Program-made: the position numbers and the translations under genes
The notes under the pieces: generated by a model
The model's database searches: none
Seen by the model: only the letters and a program-made list of their open reading frames with translations
Told to the model about the DNA's origin: nothing
Assembly: GCF_014529535.1 (NCBI RefSeq)
Contig: NW_023503302.1
Location: forward strand, 3,684,577 to 3,748,576
DNA from: Bradysia coprophila
Taxonomy: Eukaryota; Arthropoda; Insecta; Diptera; Sciaridae
Direction of reading: 5' to 3'
DNA: 64,000 bases
In this document: positions 1 to 12,868 of the stretch, piece after piece
Numbering within the stretch: position 1 is the first letter of the stretch
Layout: each line of letters begins with the position of its first letter

Positions 1-1327
1 ATATGTACATGGAGATGGAGTGGAGAATAGTATATTAAAGCAGAATGACTGAAATTATGGCACGTTTCAATTAACCCCAAATCTAAATTAAATTCTTCAT
101 GACTGAAATGAAATGTTGAGATTTTTCTCTGGTTCTCTAATTCTTTATACATTAAAATGATGTTGGATTATAATATGTTCAAACAAAAACATGCATTTAA
201 GCATTTAACAACAAGACGAACCGAGAGGAAAAAAAATGCATTTTGATGTTAAATTTAGAAATTTTTTCGACAAGACAAAAAAGAGCCATGTGTTTTTTAG
301 CTGCTACAGTTGATTTCTTTTATCCATATGACAAAGAAGACGGTAAAAATGTTCTTTTTTTCTCGACGTTTTCGTTTTTATAATGAAGATGTAATCGACA
401 ATTTCTATTTCCCCATGTTCCATGTGTTTCTGTTTGTGTACACACAAGGACTTTTTTGTATGCATTGCATTGCATGTATACCCATCATGGATTTTGTAAA
501 AACACACAAAACAGTATTTTACAAAACTATTAACAGACATAAAAATCATGTTCATATAGGAAATATTATCTCATTAATTGTTGGATTTCAAAATAAATAT
601 TAAGACTTCAGACGAAATGCATTTGGGTTCGGCTTTAATAGATGTGGATGCAATAAATCTTAAGCGTTTTTTCTTTCCAGCTCTTCTTCTTCCTTTTTAT
701 ATCTATACGTGTTTTTTGTGATATAAAAATTGTAATACGAAAATTGTTTTATGTTCTATTTTGGATGATAAATTTTGAAGAATTAGGTATCATATGAACA
801 TAAGTTTCGTATAATGTGTTTTGATTAATTGATGATAACTTCTTAATTAACGAAATAAATAATTTCCGAGTTATAGATGGTATACGACACGGGTTCTATT
901 TTCGGTTACGTATACAACATGTGCGCAATATAATATTGCCGTCTGGTAAAAGACCTGGAAAGGGCTGGCTTAAATTACAACCGTCATTCATAGAAAGTGA
1001 TTGGGAGAAATTATGAGTGTCTTCACTTCTAGCACCCTTATTTTACGACGAACGTTACATTCACGGACAGGCTGTGTCATTTCATCTTCGTTTTTCAAAC
1101 TAATTTCGTTAACCATCTGGGATTGCTTGTGCCATAGAGATAAGAGATGGTATATTATAAGCTGACCACTTGTCTTCATAATTACCAGAGCAAATAATCT
1201 CAGCACCAAAAAGTCCTTAGACAATCGGTTGAAACTTGTAACTCGCCAAAATTTCTCAGGAAACTAAAAAAAACCTAAAAATTAGATATAAAACTCTTCA
1301 AAATTCAGGGAGCTGCGTGAATGAACC
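1..1327. other. AT-rich non-coding stretch
   Basis: No credible coding region. The open frames here are short, low-complexity and overlap on both strands. I see no repeat structure beyond general AT-richness before the palindrome that starts near 1328. Confidence 0.5.
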
Positions 1328-1616
1328 TTTTCGACCATGGTTTTAATATTTTCGTAGTTCATTATAATTCGTTCAATTTGAAATATACTGGTGAATCTCC
1401 AGTTGTGCTGAGCCTGAAAGGTATTTTATTTGTATGTGGTGCTTTGGTGCAAGAGTAGTCTTTGAATACTACACTTTCTTTTCGATGAAATACTACTCTT
1501 GCACCAGAGTAAATGCAAATAAAATACCTTTCAGGTTCAGCTTCACCAGTACACGTCAAGTTGAAGCAACTATGATAATTAACAAAAATATTAAAATTAT
1601 GGTCGAAAAGGTGGTT
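1328..1616. repeat. Fold-back (palindromic) element, ~290 bp
   Basis: The left arm starts with the CCTTTTCGACCATGGTTTTA region and is mirrored by TAAAATTATGGTCGAAAAGG at the right end. Inner parts also match in inverted orientation: the GCCTGAAAGGTATTTTATTTG tract and its complement, and TGGTGCAAGAGTAGT against ACTACTCTTGCACCA around a short loop near 1475-1485. Arms are imperfect, so it is not a very recent copy. This is the structure of a MITE or fold-back element; no transposase is encoded. Confidence 0.7.
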
Positions 1617-2515
1617 TTCTCGGTCCATACCAGCAGCTCCCAGGAAAAACGGTCTAGAATCATAGAAAATCTTCTTAAAATCATCGAAAATCTGTTTTCA
1701 ACAAAAATTTTCAAAAATTTGCCCTCCGGGTTATAAAGTTCTCATATTGCTCATGATTCCCGAATCTGATTCCGTTTTGAATTTCTATCTTTACCGTTTC
1801 ACGTATATTTTAAAATTAATGATGTGAGGTGTCTGTTTTTGCACGGATATACTAACAAGCGTTGACTTCATCCACTCAAAAACTCTCCTAGATCGTCTGC
1901 ACCATATTTACAGACTACATCACCGCGGTGATAGGCATATCACCATTATATTAGCGATCCTCTTATTTCATTTGATCTCACATCTGGTGCGTAAAATAAC
2001 ACGTATCGAACACGTATTCCACAGATGAATATGCTAATATATAGGTATATAGCTCAATATATAGCTGTATATTGTTGAATATAGATGTCCATATATGGAA
2101 TGCCTAAAACACACATCACACATATATGAGAATGGTTCTGGGGCCTAGGCACCGAAGCCTCACTAGGTATATATAAAATAGTCCCGGAAAAAAAAACTCC
2201 GATTTCGGTCAGTCGAAATTTATTTTATTTTATTGAAAAAAAAACGTTGTCTTTCAGCCGGCTGAGGCAATCTAAGAACCATTTTTCCAGACTTTCCATA
2301 ATATTTTGATTTTCATTTTTACGTGAATCAATATTGTCGCAATAATATCTTTCAATTATTAATGACACATTACGTGTTGTATACACAGTTTTCGTATGTG
2401 TATCTCATGTAGGTAATGTTACACCCACAATACAGGTACTACAGGGATGTATATTACCTATCAACGGGAATATGCGTTGTGTAGCTTACATTAACATAAG
2501 GCATTTGTAGCATAC
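1617..2515. other. Non-coding, with an AT-rich dispersed repeat
   Basis: No gene seen. At about 2030-2110 there is a TATAGCTCAATATATAG-type stretch ending in the motif AGATGTCCATATATGGAAT. The same motif and context recur at about 56810-56900, so this is a dispersed repeat family. The rest shows nothing I can name. Confidence 0.45.
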
Positions 2516-2860
2516 ATGTTCCGTAGCTCAGGTGGATTATTCTGGACTGGAGATCGAGACGTCCAATTTCGTTTCATTTCAGCTAAAATTCAGTTCAAAA
2601 TTAACTCGTCGGATGTAATACAACAGAATATCAAAAAACTCCCCAGTAATGTGAAATATAACTCCGAAAGGCCAGAAATATTTTCTTTTTAAATTATTGA
2701 GTTAATTTTGAACTGACTTTTATCAGAAATGAAACCAAAATTATTTTTATTAATATTATTTAAAAAAAACAGGATCCGACATGATTCGAACCCGTTCCTA
2801 TCGATCACAACATTTTGACTGTACACTGTAGGCAATCACACAGCTATTGCAGGTAATCAC
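2516..2860. repeat. Inverted pair of tRNA-like SINE fragments
   Basis: On the plus strand at 2525-2570 there is a tRNA-like head with an A-box-like GTAGCTCAGGTGG. On the minus strand, about 2845-2770, there is a second tRNA-like head with a good B-box (GGTTCGAATC on the minus strand, 2784-2793 on plus as GATTCGAACC). The two heads share the same body in inverted orientation: TTTCATTTC followed by CAGTTCAAAATTAACTC at about 2572-2610, and its complement at about 2699-2745. This suggests two head-to-head or tail-to-tail copies of one tRNA-derived SINE family. Neither folds into a full tRNA by eye, so I do not call tRNA genes. Confidence 0.4.
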
Positions 2861-4615
2861 AACTACAGCTCTGATAGCAAGTAGAAAAATACAGCTGTGA
2901 CAGCTACGGGCCGAAATATTTTCTGTGACAGCTACGGGCCGAAATATTTTCTGTGACAGCTGTATTTTCTCAAAAACTACAGCTGGAGACAGATCGCAGC
3001 TGTAGCAGGTAACTACTTTTTCCTCAGTGCAGCTGTACTCTCACTAAAATGGTTATTTTTCCTCGACGTTGATAAGCATTGCAAATGTTAGATTAGAATT
3101 ACGTCAGCCGTAAGACGTAGTTATTACAATATTAATTGGTCTGATTATATGGAGTATGATAAGGTGATAAGTTGTACATGGGTAGTTCAAAAGGAAGTCA
3201 GTAGTTTTTCTCTATCTTATTAAACTAGAATGAAAACCATTAGCTTCGAACTATATGTGCAGCAGACACCATTTACACCATTTGAGTCTTCATATTTATA
3301 TTCCAAATCTAAACACGTAGGATATTGTAGCAAAAATGGTTGAAAGGAATGCTGTAACTATCACTCATTCGTCCAATAAAATCATTTTTATTCCGGTTGC
3401 ATGTGAATGTAGGTAAATTTGGATGGATTTTATCGATGCAGTGGGCTTCACTAAGGAATAGTGATCGCCATCATATGTCTAACGTATAAGTATAGCCACT
3501 CAATGTGTTGGAAACGATCCAATCTTCAGTAATAATTGAGTGAAGTTCTCTTTACCTTATGTTTTAAGTCAATATAACAGTAAAGGTTTATGGATCCCAA
3601 TATATAAATTCCGACGAGAAATCACATGCGATCTATTAAGTAAAACTCTGACCAATCGCACCGTAAATTAATTGTACAAACAACATTGCTGAAATCCACA
3701 TTTAGCAAGAAAAAGACTGTTAAGCTCATTCGAATTAGTGTAACAATCAGACAAGAAACTGCGAAACTTTGAAAACAAGTTCTTCGCTTTGATTCGAAAA
3801 ATGTTCGAGCGAACAATTCTCTTTCATTGCTGTTTTCATTAGAAACCTTAGTTTGAGTTAAATTTAAAAAAAAAAGAAGAAAAAAACAAACTTTCAAACA
3901 TCAATAAATCAATCGATATCCCGTGTTCATTGTTATTAAAACAAAGAGAAAATGCAATAATGTCAAGAACTTCTGCTACGAATTAAAAAAAAAGTGGAGA
4001 AAAAAAGCGAAAAATTTCGTTACCAACTCAAGCATTAGCTCTGTCTTAGACGCATTATAGAGATTTTCTTTTTCTTTATTATTATTCCAGTGAAAAGAAT
4101 TAACGATATAAATCTAAAGTGATTTATACATCTCGTTGAATCTAACACATTGATCAACTTAATAAAGAAAATTTACGCACTTCCTAATAACTTGCCACAC
4201 TGACGGTACACTCCGTTTATGTAACATAAAAACACATAAAAAAAATTCAATCTCACCTTCATAAATATAAATTATTCATAACTGGAAACGGTTTTCGAAG
4301 CAAATATGTTTTTCTGAGGGTGGTAAAGCAATGTTTCTCAATATTTTTTTTTATTCTGACGAGAAAAAGAACACGAGAAGTGAGAAAATCTGGTGTAAAA
4401 AAAATTCCGCATTTTTTTCCTCTGTTTAAACTCCATCCATATGCCACCTAAAATGCTTTCCGTTTTATTTCAATAGATTCGGTTTTAAATTTTGAATGAG
4501 AATATTTCAATTACGAATGTTTGCCGGGGTCTTCATGTTGGTGTAAATAAAAGATGCAATAGAGAAGGGCAAGTGTAATTGGTAAAAATTGCTACAATTA
4601 CAGTTTGTACCATCT
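2861..4615. other. Non-coding; local direct repeat near 2900
   Basis: A direct repeat with the core CTGTGACAGCTACGGGCCG and AAATATTTT occurs twice in tandem at about 2896-2965, with a further TGTGACAGCTGTA half copy. No gene is recognisable up to 4615. Confidence 0.4.
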
Positions 4616-4860
4616 GCTGTCCTAAATCCTACGAACCTTTAAATCAGTGGCAAAATGTCCGGATACTCGAAAACATTTATGTTGAAATGTGACAGGCCGC
4701 TCAGCATCATAATGTGCAAAATTTGCAACCTCTGTCACATAAATCGTTATATGAATCTCGGTGCAAAGTACTGTATTATCTCGTGTCGTAAGTACACATC
4801 TAGAGCGTAGAGCCCCTAATAAAGTACTTTGCACCCGATGTCATAAATAACCATTTCGAT
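4616..4860. repeat. Dispersed repeat copy 1 (inverted relative to 12.3 kb)
   Basis: Blocks such as GGTGCAAAGTACT, the AATAAAGTACTTTGCACCC tract, the GATGTCATAAATAAC tract and TGCAAAATTTGCAA recur in inverted orientation at 12320-12540. The inner CAAAGTACTGTAT and ATAAAGTACTTTG are themselves mirror images. This behaves like an old TIR or fold-back element. Confidence 0.5.
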
Positions 4861-7620
4861 GTTTTGATTTCACAAACGCAATTTTCTTTATGTGGTCCGT
4901 TCAATATTGAAATGAATGTGCTTTTCGCACTAGCCTTCATATATTTTATAGCGCGGGAGCGTTTTTTATGTGATTTAATATTTCAAGTGTTATTGCACGA
5001 TACACTAACAAACAAAAGCCGAAATAATTCAAATATAAATTTAAAGTTGAGACGTCATCAACGTAAGTTTCAATCATTTCGTTACAAGTACGAAAATCCA
5101 TTTCAAATAATTTGTGCTGCCCTAAAGGTTGACACTTGCGACGCATAATATTTCATATTGTAGTTGCAATCACAAAAACAGTGCATTCGTCACTTAGGAC
5201 TAAGTCTTTTTTTGCGTGTGAGAAGTTTCCAGACAGAGCCGAAGGCGAGGTGTGGATTTTACATGATAAGGGCGTCGAAAGTAGTGCTTGAAACATGAAA
5301 AGTACGGTTTTCGTCGCATGTAGCATGTAAAAATCATTTTAGTAATACTTAAAATACTATTTTCATCGAGCAATATTTTTACCTCTAATTTAATGACAAA
5401 AAAATTCGACTCAATCTAGGGTTGACAATCTTCACATATTTGGTTGCGCTTAACTTTCCAATTGATGAATTGTTAGCTAATAGAACACTTGTGCCATATT
5501 AAAAATATAATTCAAATTGACATCTCTACATCAATTCTACAAAAATGCAAAACTCTCATTTCTTTAGACGACACCGAAAACATTTACGAAAAGTAAATAT
5601 ATTCTGTCAAAGGTTGCATAAATGTTCATTTTTGTTAGCCTTGGTCACCACACCATATACGTATACGTATACATACATGAATATTATAATTTTAAATTTT
5701 CGATTATTCCATGTTTTTTTAAAAACACAAAACGAGGGCACGGGGTTGTAGTTGATGGCTGGTAGTTTATGCATTCATATTCATATCCATCCATCCAGTC
5801 AACTTTACATTGTAATAGATATATATTTACCATTTGTAATATACATAAAAGCCCATGGCAACCCATAGCTCTCATTCGGTATAAAATATCACAGCGCGAA
5901 GCATATTTTTACCAATATGCATAGAAACAGGATGGTGGATTGAAATAACACCTCGAATGAATAATGAACGAAGCAAATCTACTCTCTGCCCAGGAAATGA
6001 CTAAGCTCATACCTCTTTTTTAATGGAATAAATCAATTCTATGTGGCAGGTGATTTTTTTTCTCACAAATTTAAATAAAATTTTGTTAAAATAATGTTTT
6101 GTATGTTGGAAAATGTGGGTTATGGTTGATAAATTTTATGCGATAGATTTTCCATTTTCTTTTTTTTTTCAACAAATTTAAGTTTTACTATTGTTTCGAC
6201 AATATTGGAAATAAATCGAATTTATTTGCATGATGTACATTGTTACAAACTCTCAAATTATGCTCATTTGACTGATTTTTGAACTGAATAACCTGTCTGA
6301 TGTTAATGCAGATTGTATTTATGTCTGCATTGACCTATAAAGTATTTCGGAATTTGATTTTGGCATGTTCAAAAATTGAGATATTTAAAAGGTAAAGTGG
6401 ATTTTGAACATCCAGGAGTGTCGTTTTCGATCGATGTTTTCCCAGGTTCCATGTGCCGTAGCCACACTTGAATTTTAGCTACTTTTTTCAAAATAGTCAA
6501 TAGCATTTTCAAAACCACCTCAAGTTTTAGTGTTAGACACTGCCTAGATTTGTTGATCGTCTAATTGACAATGTCTATTTCATGCTTGCTAAGGGAACCG
6601 AAAGTAAAAATGTCAATTTTGAGAGGCGAAAGTAAACTATAGGTCCGAAATGTACTATTCTGTTTTTAAATATATGATTTCTCGCTTCAGGTCCAAAAAA
6701 TAGCTGCAAGTATTCACTGATTTACTTTTCGCAAAGTGAACGACTTTTTTTTTTGCACTAGTTCGTTAAAGCGATTTTGACACTTGTGTAGGGCTGGTAT
6801 TTTAGGCATGTGTTGCAATACTTACATGTGGTTTGTTTGGATTAGTAATTTCATCTATATGCTCATATATCGAAAATAGCCAATTTCCGACACTCAAAAC
6901 TACTGCTCAGTTTTGTGTTCATGTTCAAACATTCACACCTGAGCTACAACTCCGTGTTCTCCGCATTTCAGTAATACTTTCGGATTTTGTCTTTTGCATA
7001 TAAATAATTCATTTCTGCCATGCACCACAAATCGTTTGATAGCGAGTGGTATATTGCGCACAATGTCTTTTCAGTCTCACCATCGCCTCGGGTTGTCAGT
7101 CTGATGTATATAGATAAATTACGATTTGAGTGCTCAAGTATGAAGCAACATCTGCTTCCCTACAAAAACTTCTGAAACATATAGGCACTTTTTACGAAAA
7201 GTTCTGTTCTTTTGTGATTATAGTTCGAACCGATTTAGAGAAGATACGGGTAAATTAATTTAAGAGGACTTGACGAGATTAAAAAAAAATTGGTGCGTCT
7301 CTATCAAAACACTGAACATTGACCTCGGACCTCGTTGATTAAATTTCTTCATCCAATAAAAGTCATTAGATACACAAAAATATGAAAATTGGAGCATGTG
7401 TTGATAGAGGCAACATATATAGAAGGTGAAAACTATGTGTCAAGGAGTGGCTTTTTATCTTGTAGATATTCAACGGCACGTGAATCTGGAACGAAGCTGA
7501 ACCACGCGTGGTGAAATCAAGTTTCTAACTCTCGAATAAGTGTTCTTGTTCCCTATGTGTTTATGGCCAAAAGAAAAATATATTCTTAGACCATAACACG
7601 GGTAGCAAGTAAAAGACGAA
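4861..7620. other. Gene-poor AT-rich stretch
   Basis: No recognisable gene. A 94-codon open frame (4864-5148, plus) has ordinary composition but no splice or promoter context and no family I recognise. A TTAGGACTAAGTCTTTTT motif near 5193 recurs in altered form near 9240. Confidence 0.4.
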
Positions 7621-8520
7621 ATATTCAAAAAACGAGTCGTGTGAATTGCGGTCCTCGCTTCGCTCTGGCCGCAAACTTCACACTCTTTAATTTTGGTTCG
7701 GTTTATTCGGTTTTGTTTACAAGGCAAGATCAAATAACAAGACTCCAGATCTTTTTAACAAAGAGTAGAAAAGCCTTCTTTTGAGAACTATTCCCAAATG
7801 GTTGAACCAATACCACCCATTTTAAAACGTGACCTGAGGATTTCAATACTTCATCTTATTTCTGGTTAGTTTCATTAAAAATCTTCGAAACGTTGTCTAT
7901 AAAATGACACGGTAAAAATGGCACATGTTTTCAATGAAACTGAAACTCGTGTGATTTGTGGCCCTCGCTTCGCTCTGGCCGCAAACTTCACACTCGTAAA
8001 TTTTTGTTCTATTTATTCGGTTTTGTTTACAAGGCAAAGTCACATAACAAGAAAAATACTATTGAAATAGATACAAAAAATCTGTTAGCAACATCAGTAT
8101 GGTCGTTAGACGAACATAATCTATCTTGGAACCTAACCTCAGGAATTAATTCCATTCTCCAAACACATTTTTTAAATCGGTTGAACTTTGCTCCAGTTAT
8201 CGTGTTAACACAGAGCAGAAAAGGCTTCTTTCGAGAACTACTCCCAGATTACTGCCAGCCATTTTCGAACTTCACCTGAGGATTTCAATACTTCGTCGAA
8301 TAAATTTTTTTTATGAAAATCGGTTGAACTTTGCTCCAGTTATCGTGTTAACAAAGTGCAGAAAAGGCATCTTTCGAGAACTACCACCAGATGTTTGAAC
8401 CGATATCACCCATTTTCGAACTTGACCTGAGGATTTCAATACTTCGTCGAATAAAAAAAGTTTCTGAAAATCGGTTGAACTTTGCTCCAATTATCGTGTT
8501 AACTAGGAGCAAAAAATTGT
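7621..8520 (+). repeat. Tandem array of ~145 bp satellite-like units with a GC-richer leader
   Basis: A leader module (TCGCTTCGCTCTGGCCGCAA followed by ACTTCACACTC) occurs at about 7640-7690 and again at about 7950-7998, both followed by TTATTCGGTTTTGTTTACAAGGCAA. Downstream, the anchor ATCGGTTGAACTTTGCTCCA starts at 8176, 8319 and 8470, giving units of 143-151 bp that each contain GAGAACTA and GACCTGAGGATTTCAATACT. An incomplete unit lies at about 7750-7865. Related units sit inside the hAT element at 13.5-14.2 kb. No coding capacity is inferred. Confidence 0.7.
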
Positions 8521-10300
8521 TACATTTAACGTTTTTTGGTCTCATTTCCATACTTTTTTAATCATAGTGAACGTATTATGTACGGTGTATTTTCTTTTGA
8601 AAAACCCATAACTTACAGTCAATGGAATAAATGTAGACGGAAAAGCGAAAATATTATGAGATTTGATTTACATCACAACATATCTTCAACGTCTTATACC
8701 TATTCAAAAATTTCTGTTCACGAAGTAATTCAAGCAAATTTAATCAAATTCCTAAATGGATTACTCAGATACTTTTCAAACGTAAACCATATTAAGTTTC
8801 AAATTAGTCGTATAGACATCCAAGTCTTAAAGATGTTCCTGCAGACTTTCAGTTAATTTCCACGAGATTATCATTATGTAGATTTAGTTTTCCCTGCAGC
8901 AAAACACTGGCAAGTCTGCTGTGTGAAATGGACTCTTAATCTAATTACTTTTTCAAATATCAATCTGATCAGAAACTTGAAAGTGTATAGAAAGACATAA
9001 ATAGTAATTGAGTGGAATCGTTGATGCAGCTAATGTTATGTTGAAGAAAACATTGCATTTTGTTTCAAGAAGCTCGTGGTGTAATTTGACAAGATGGAAC
9101 AATTAATTTCAGACGAAGACCCATAGAACATCACAGATAAAATAAATATTATGCACCGGTGTCAAATTGTTTATTTTGACCTAATGATTGTGATCCTAAG
9201 CCGAACGCGGATCATAATCGAATTATTTTATTTATAGGATTAGGACTTAGTCTTTTATAGTGTGTGAGAGGTTACGAAACGAATACACTAAAAAAGACCT
9301 TTAGTCCGTGGTACGAATAGTATTTTTCGTATTAGACGGAGAAAAAGTGTGACGAAGTCGCTCTTTTTTGGTCCCAGTTATGAAAAATACTGTTTGTGCT
9401 TGAAGACTGAAATTCGACGGATTTCGACACGCATTCTACGATCGAAAAGTTCATTTTTCTGTACTTCTCAGAGAGGGGTATTTGCGGCAAAGGAAGTCCT
9501 TTCTCGGGCGCTCTCTCCGGCCGAAAATGGATTTTCATATATATTTTTCCGGCCGGCTTTGTTTTTTGAAATGGTTGTAAAGTGATTTCTATGTTAATGG
9601 TGTTGTGGTTTTGTCTCATTTCAGTTTTCAAGCACAAAAATCGTCGTTTGTGACTCGTCATGAAAGCTAAATTTTTCGGTACACGTCGTAAGCTTACGAC
9701 TAGAACCAGAAAATTCAACATCTCATCACTCGTAACAAAATGTACTATTTAAATAAATATGAAAATCAGTTTTTTCTTCATTTATAGGTGCATATAATTT
9801 TTAATGAGTCGATGCAAAGATAAACACAAACTCACTCTACGTGCTGATGCATAATGTTAGCCTTAGTCCACACAGCACATATAAATTATGTTAATTATAA
9901 TAATTATTATGCTTTGAAGCACTATATTTGACAGTCACTTAAGCATAGTGCACATATCGCTCTCCATTCGCCTAAATCGAAATATTTCATGGCCAAATGG
10001 ACGTTGTCCACGACAATATTTGTGGTTGGGACCAGAACCAGAGAGTTTTTAACATCATCTTGTTTTATTGGCTGTAAGGTAAAATCTCATTCACAAATTT
10101 CTTTACAATTACGTCAATAACTCAATTCGATGTACTTCATTTGCTGTGTTCCTAATTCTATTGAAATTTTAAGGCAAAGCTTTCTTTAATTCTTAGATGA
10201 TTGTACAGGTATGTTACGATATTTACACAAAATGCTTGTGGCTCACCAGTGAACATCTCTAAGTAAGCCTAATTAACATTTTCCTTTTCTTACTTCTGCC
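8521..10300. other. Non-coding, with a weak inverted repeat at 9.33-9.72 kb
   Basis: A 106-codon open frame (8536-8856) is unrecognised and unsupported by splice or promoter context. Between about 9390 and 9650, TTGTGCTTGAAGACTGAAAT is mirrored by ATTTCAGTTTTCAAGCACAA, and CCGGCCGAAAATGGATTTT lies near TTTTTCCGGCCGG. This suggests a degraded fold-back element of about 350 bp. Otherwise nothing seen. Confidence 0.4.
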
Positions 10301-10325
10301 TCATGTCAATAGTCCCGGCCCGACA

Positions 10326-10948
10326 GTGCAAGCAGAATTTAAACGAAATTCGCAAATACGGTCGACTCCAGTGAATGTAAAAAAGACGGTCGTAGCTATT
10401 GACAGTGTGGTGGATCAGTTGGCTGATTTGAAAGTTACGGAACTTGTACACAAGCCACCCAAACCAAACGATGCTGCGATCGAAACTTCAGAAGTGGTTC
10501 TGTTGATAACGTTTTCTTTTTTTTTAGATGAACCTTAAGTAGTTCTGACAGCCATAGGGCAATGTTGAGTTGATGGGATTCGTGTTACAGTTTCAAAGTT
10601 TGTTCACTTCACAAAGTCGTAAACTAAAGAACTACTCAAGTGGGTGCTGGAACAGAGAGCGACTGGCAAACGTTTTGTACGTCGCGATAAGGAAGTAATG
10701 TGGAAAAGAGTCGTTGATGAATTCGGTGTGAACGTAACGTACACTCAATTTGCTGATTGGATCTCCAATCACACGAGAAAATTCGACAAAGTACAGCGAC
10801 CTGCGAAGACAGAGAAAAAACCATGCAGACTCTTTACGTACCATCGCAAACTCAGATAGCACGTCTGAAAGATGTCATTGCGAAGATTGCAAGTCGAGAA
10901 CCACTGTATTATATTGGTTTCGCACAACGTCCATTTGGAAAGTGGTAA
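10326..10948 (+). pseudogene. Possible gene remnant (unrecognised, charged helical fragment)
   Basis: Two stretches in the same frame look coding. The first is about 10326-10500 (FKRNSQIRSTPVNVKK...). The second is about 10626-10857 (KELLKWVLEQRATGKRF, then WKRVVDEFGVNVTYTQFADW). The second ends in TAG at 10857, while a +2 frame continues with sensible sequence to TGGTAA near 10948. The second block has a W-x(n)-W, lysine/arginine-rich helical pattern reminiscent of Myb/SANT or MADF-like DNA-binding domains, but I cannot name a family. There is no clean donor/acceptor pair between the blocks, and the apparent frame break points to a decaying gene or transposon-derived fragment. It could also be chance. 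Confidence 0.3.
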
Positions 10949-12310
10949 AATCGCCACCAACGAAAAACCGAATGATTAGCTGTCGTGCTTTCGTTGATTG
11001 GACCGACGGAATGAACATTTTTGGTTACTTCCGATTCGTCGATTCTTCACTTGTGTTCGCAGTTAACTACAAAAACGAAAAATTTAACTGGAATAAATTT
11101 CCAATTTTACGAAACGATAGTAATATATACACACGATACGCATCTACTCATGGTAGGCTATATATGTTGTAACGAACGAATTTCTATATCTATTGCTAAG
11201 TACCTCGAATTGCGTTTACGACACAATCACAAGTCTAATGTATTTTAAATTTGTTTTGTGATTTAATCTGCAGAAAAATGTTTTACCCTCGTGTAATCAG
11301 TGTTCGGTATCAGTTGAAATAGTGTAATAAGAGTAACATGACACTTTTTCTGGCGAAAAATATAAATTGAATGTCAATGTCGACTGATTTGAAAATTTCA
11401 ATTTCTGTTTCTCATTTTCTTTCAAAATGATTTTAATAACACTGGTGGTAGAGGTGTAAAGCGTGTATGTGAACCGTTTGTTGTATCCGTGCAAATGATG
11501 TATAAATATATGTACAATTCGTTCGACACAGCCAGGGAAATCATGGAAATCGTTATTCGAATCGACTGAAGAAGAAAAATGAAAAATTTATAAAATTCTG
11601 TGTGTACGCCTAGCAGCGCAAAAACTCAAGCACCGTTATAAACAAATATCTTCTCAATCGAAAAACACTGAGTTAAGTGAGTGTCATACAAACAGACAGA
11701 CATTATCGATAAACTTCAATCGCGTTTCGAAGTTTTATTACATGGATATTATGCCTTCAATAAAGGATTTAAGTTCGACAAAAGAATGAAAACACTGTAT
11801 TTTTGACGGATTTTGATTCGTGTTTATATTGAGGAGAAAAAAAATATTTCGAATTATAAATGGAGCAGACTTTACGAGCAACGACCTAAACTAACGATGA
11901 GCTGTGGCTAATGTGATCTTGAATAAGAAATATGTTGACACAAATGAAGTACATGATTAATTTATTGCTGGCCCCATGCGAAAGTTGACCGTTACATTAC
12001 ATAGGTCAAAAATAGGACGTTCGATACTTTTAACGTTGCGAATTGGCAACGAACTATTAGAATATATACGAGTATGTGTTACATAGAAAGCAAATGAAGG
12101 AAAAAACATTGGATCACACTAAGACACTTCATTGGATCACACTATTGCATCACACTAAGACACTCCTAGTGGTTGTTTTAACGTTGCAACGAGAAAGTGC
12201 AACTGACGTTGTCTTCAACATCACACTTCGTACAGCTAGCTGAAGAGAGAAGAGGCAACCTAAGAATTCAAATAACATAGCAGTTGGTCTACTGTGAAAA
12301 TGATCCATTA
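10949..12310. other. Non-coding stretch
   Basis: Nothing recognisable except a short local repeat, ACACTAAGACACT with ATTGGATCACACT, near 12113-12168. Confidence 0.4.
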
Positions 12311-12560
12311 CGTAATAGTTATTTATGACATCGAGTGCGAAGTACTTTATTAGGCTCTAGATGTGTAATTATGCCACAAGGCCGCAGGCCGTGTGTCATT
12401 ATACATATCGTGAGCCTCATAAACTACTTAAACTACTTAAACTATAAAGCACCGAGATTCCTACAACGTTTTATGTCACATAACCATCTAAAGTTTGCAA
12501 ATTTTGCATTTTGAGTGGCATAAATTACTATTATGTACAGCAGTGCGATCATAGTAGTGC
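12311..12560. repeat. Dispersed repeat copy 2 (inverted copy of 4.6-4.86 kb)
   Basis: GTTATTTATGACATCG at 12318 and CGAAGTACTTTATTAGG match, in reverse complement, the 4800-4855 part of the first copy. GCACCGAGATTC and GTTTGCAAATTTTGCA match the 4690-4765 part. The order is preserved in inverted orientation. This copy contains an extra direct repeat, TAAACTACT, at about 12420-12440. Confidence 0.5.
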
Positions 12561-12868
12561 ATAAACGGTTTTTCATATATATAAATATTTGAGCACGAGT
12601 ACGCACTGATGTACATAAAATCTTGTTGCTAACGCGTTAGTAAATGCGGTTTTTGCGCATACGATGTATTGCTGAACTCGCCCTTGGCTCGTATCGGCGA
12701 TCTCACATCTATTGTTACTATTTACTAACTAGTTAGCAAATAGCTATTTCCGTCCATTTTACATGCATTTCTCTGTTATAGTAAATTTTTGCATGTGACA
12801 GGCAAAAAACCAGAATACATTGGATTCTGCTTCCTGCTACGTAATTCATTGATTCAGAAACCACTACT
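12561..12868. other. Non-coding with short inverted motifs
   Basis: GCTAACGCGTTAGTAAAT near 12632 and ATTTACTAACTAGTTAGCAAA near 12720 form an imperfect inverted pair about 90 bp apart. This suggests a small TIR element; no gene seen. Confidence 0.35.

Noticed and set aside
2516..2860. Genuine tRNA genes
   Set aside because: A- and B-box-like words are present but no complete cloverleaf with paired acceptor stem could be formed by eye.
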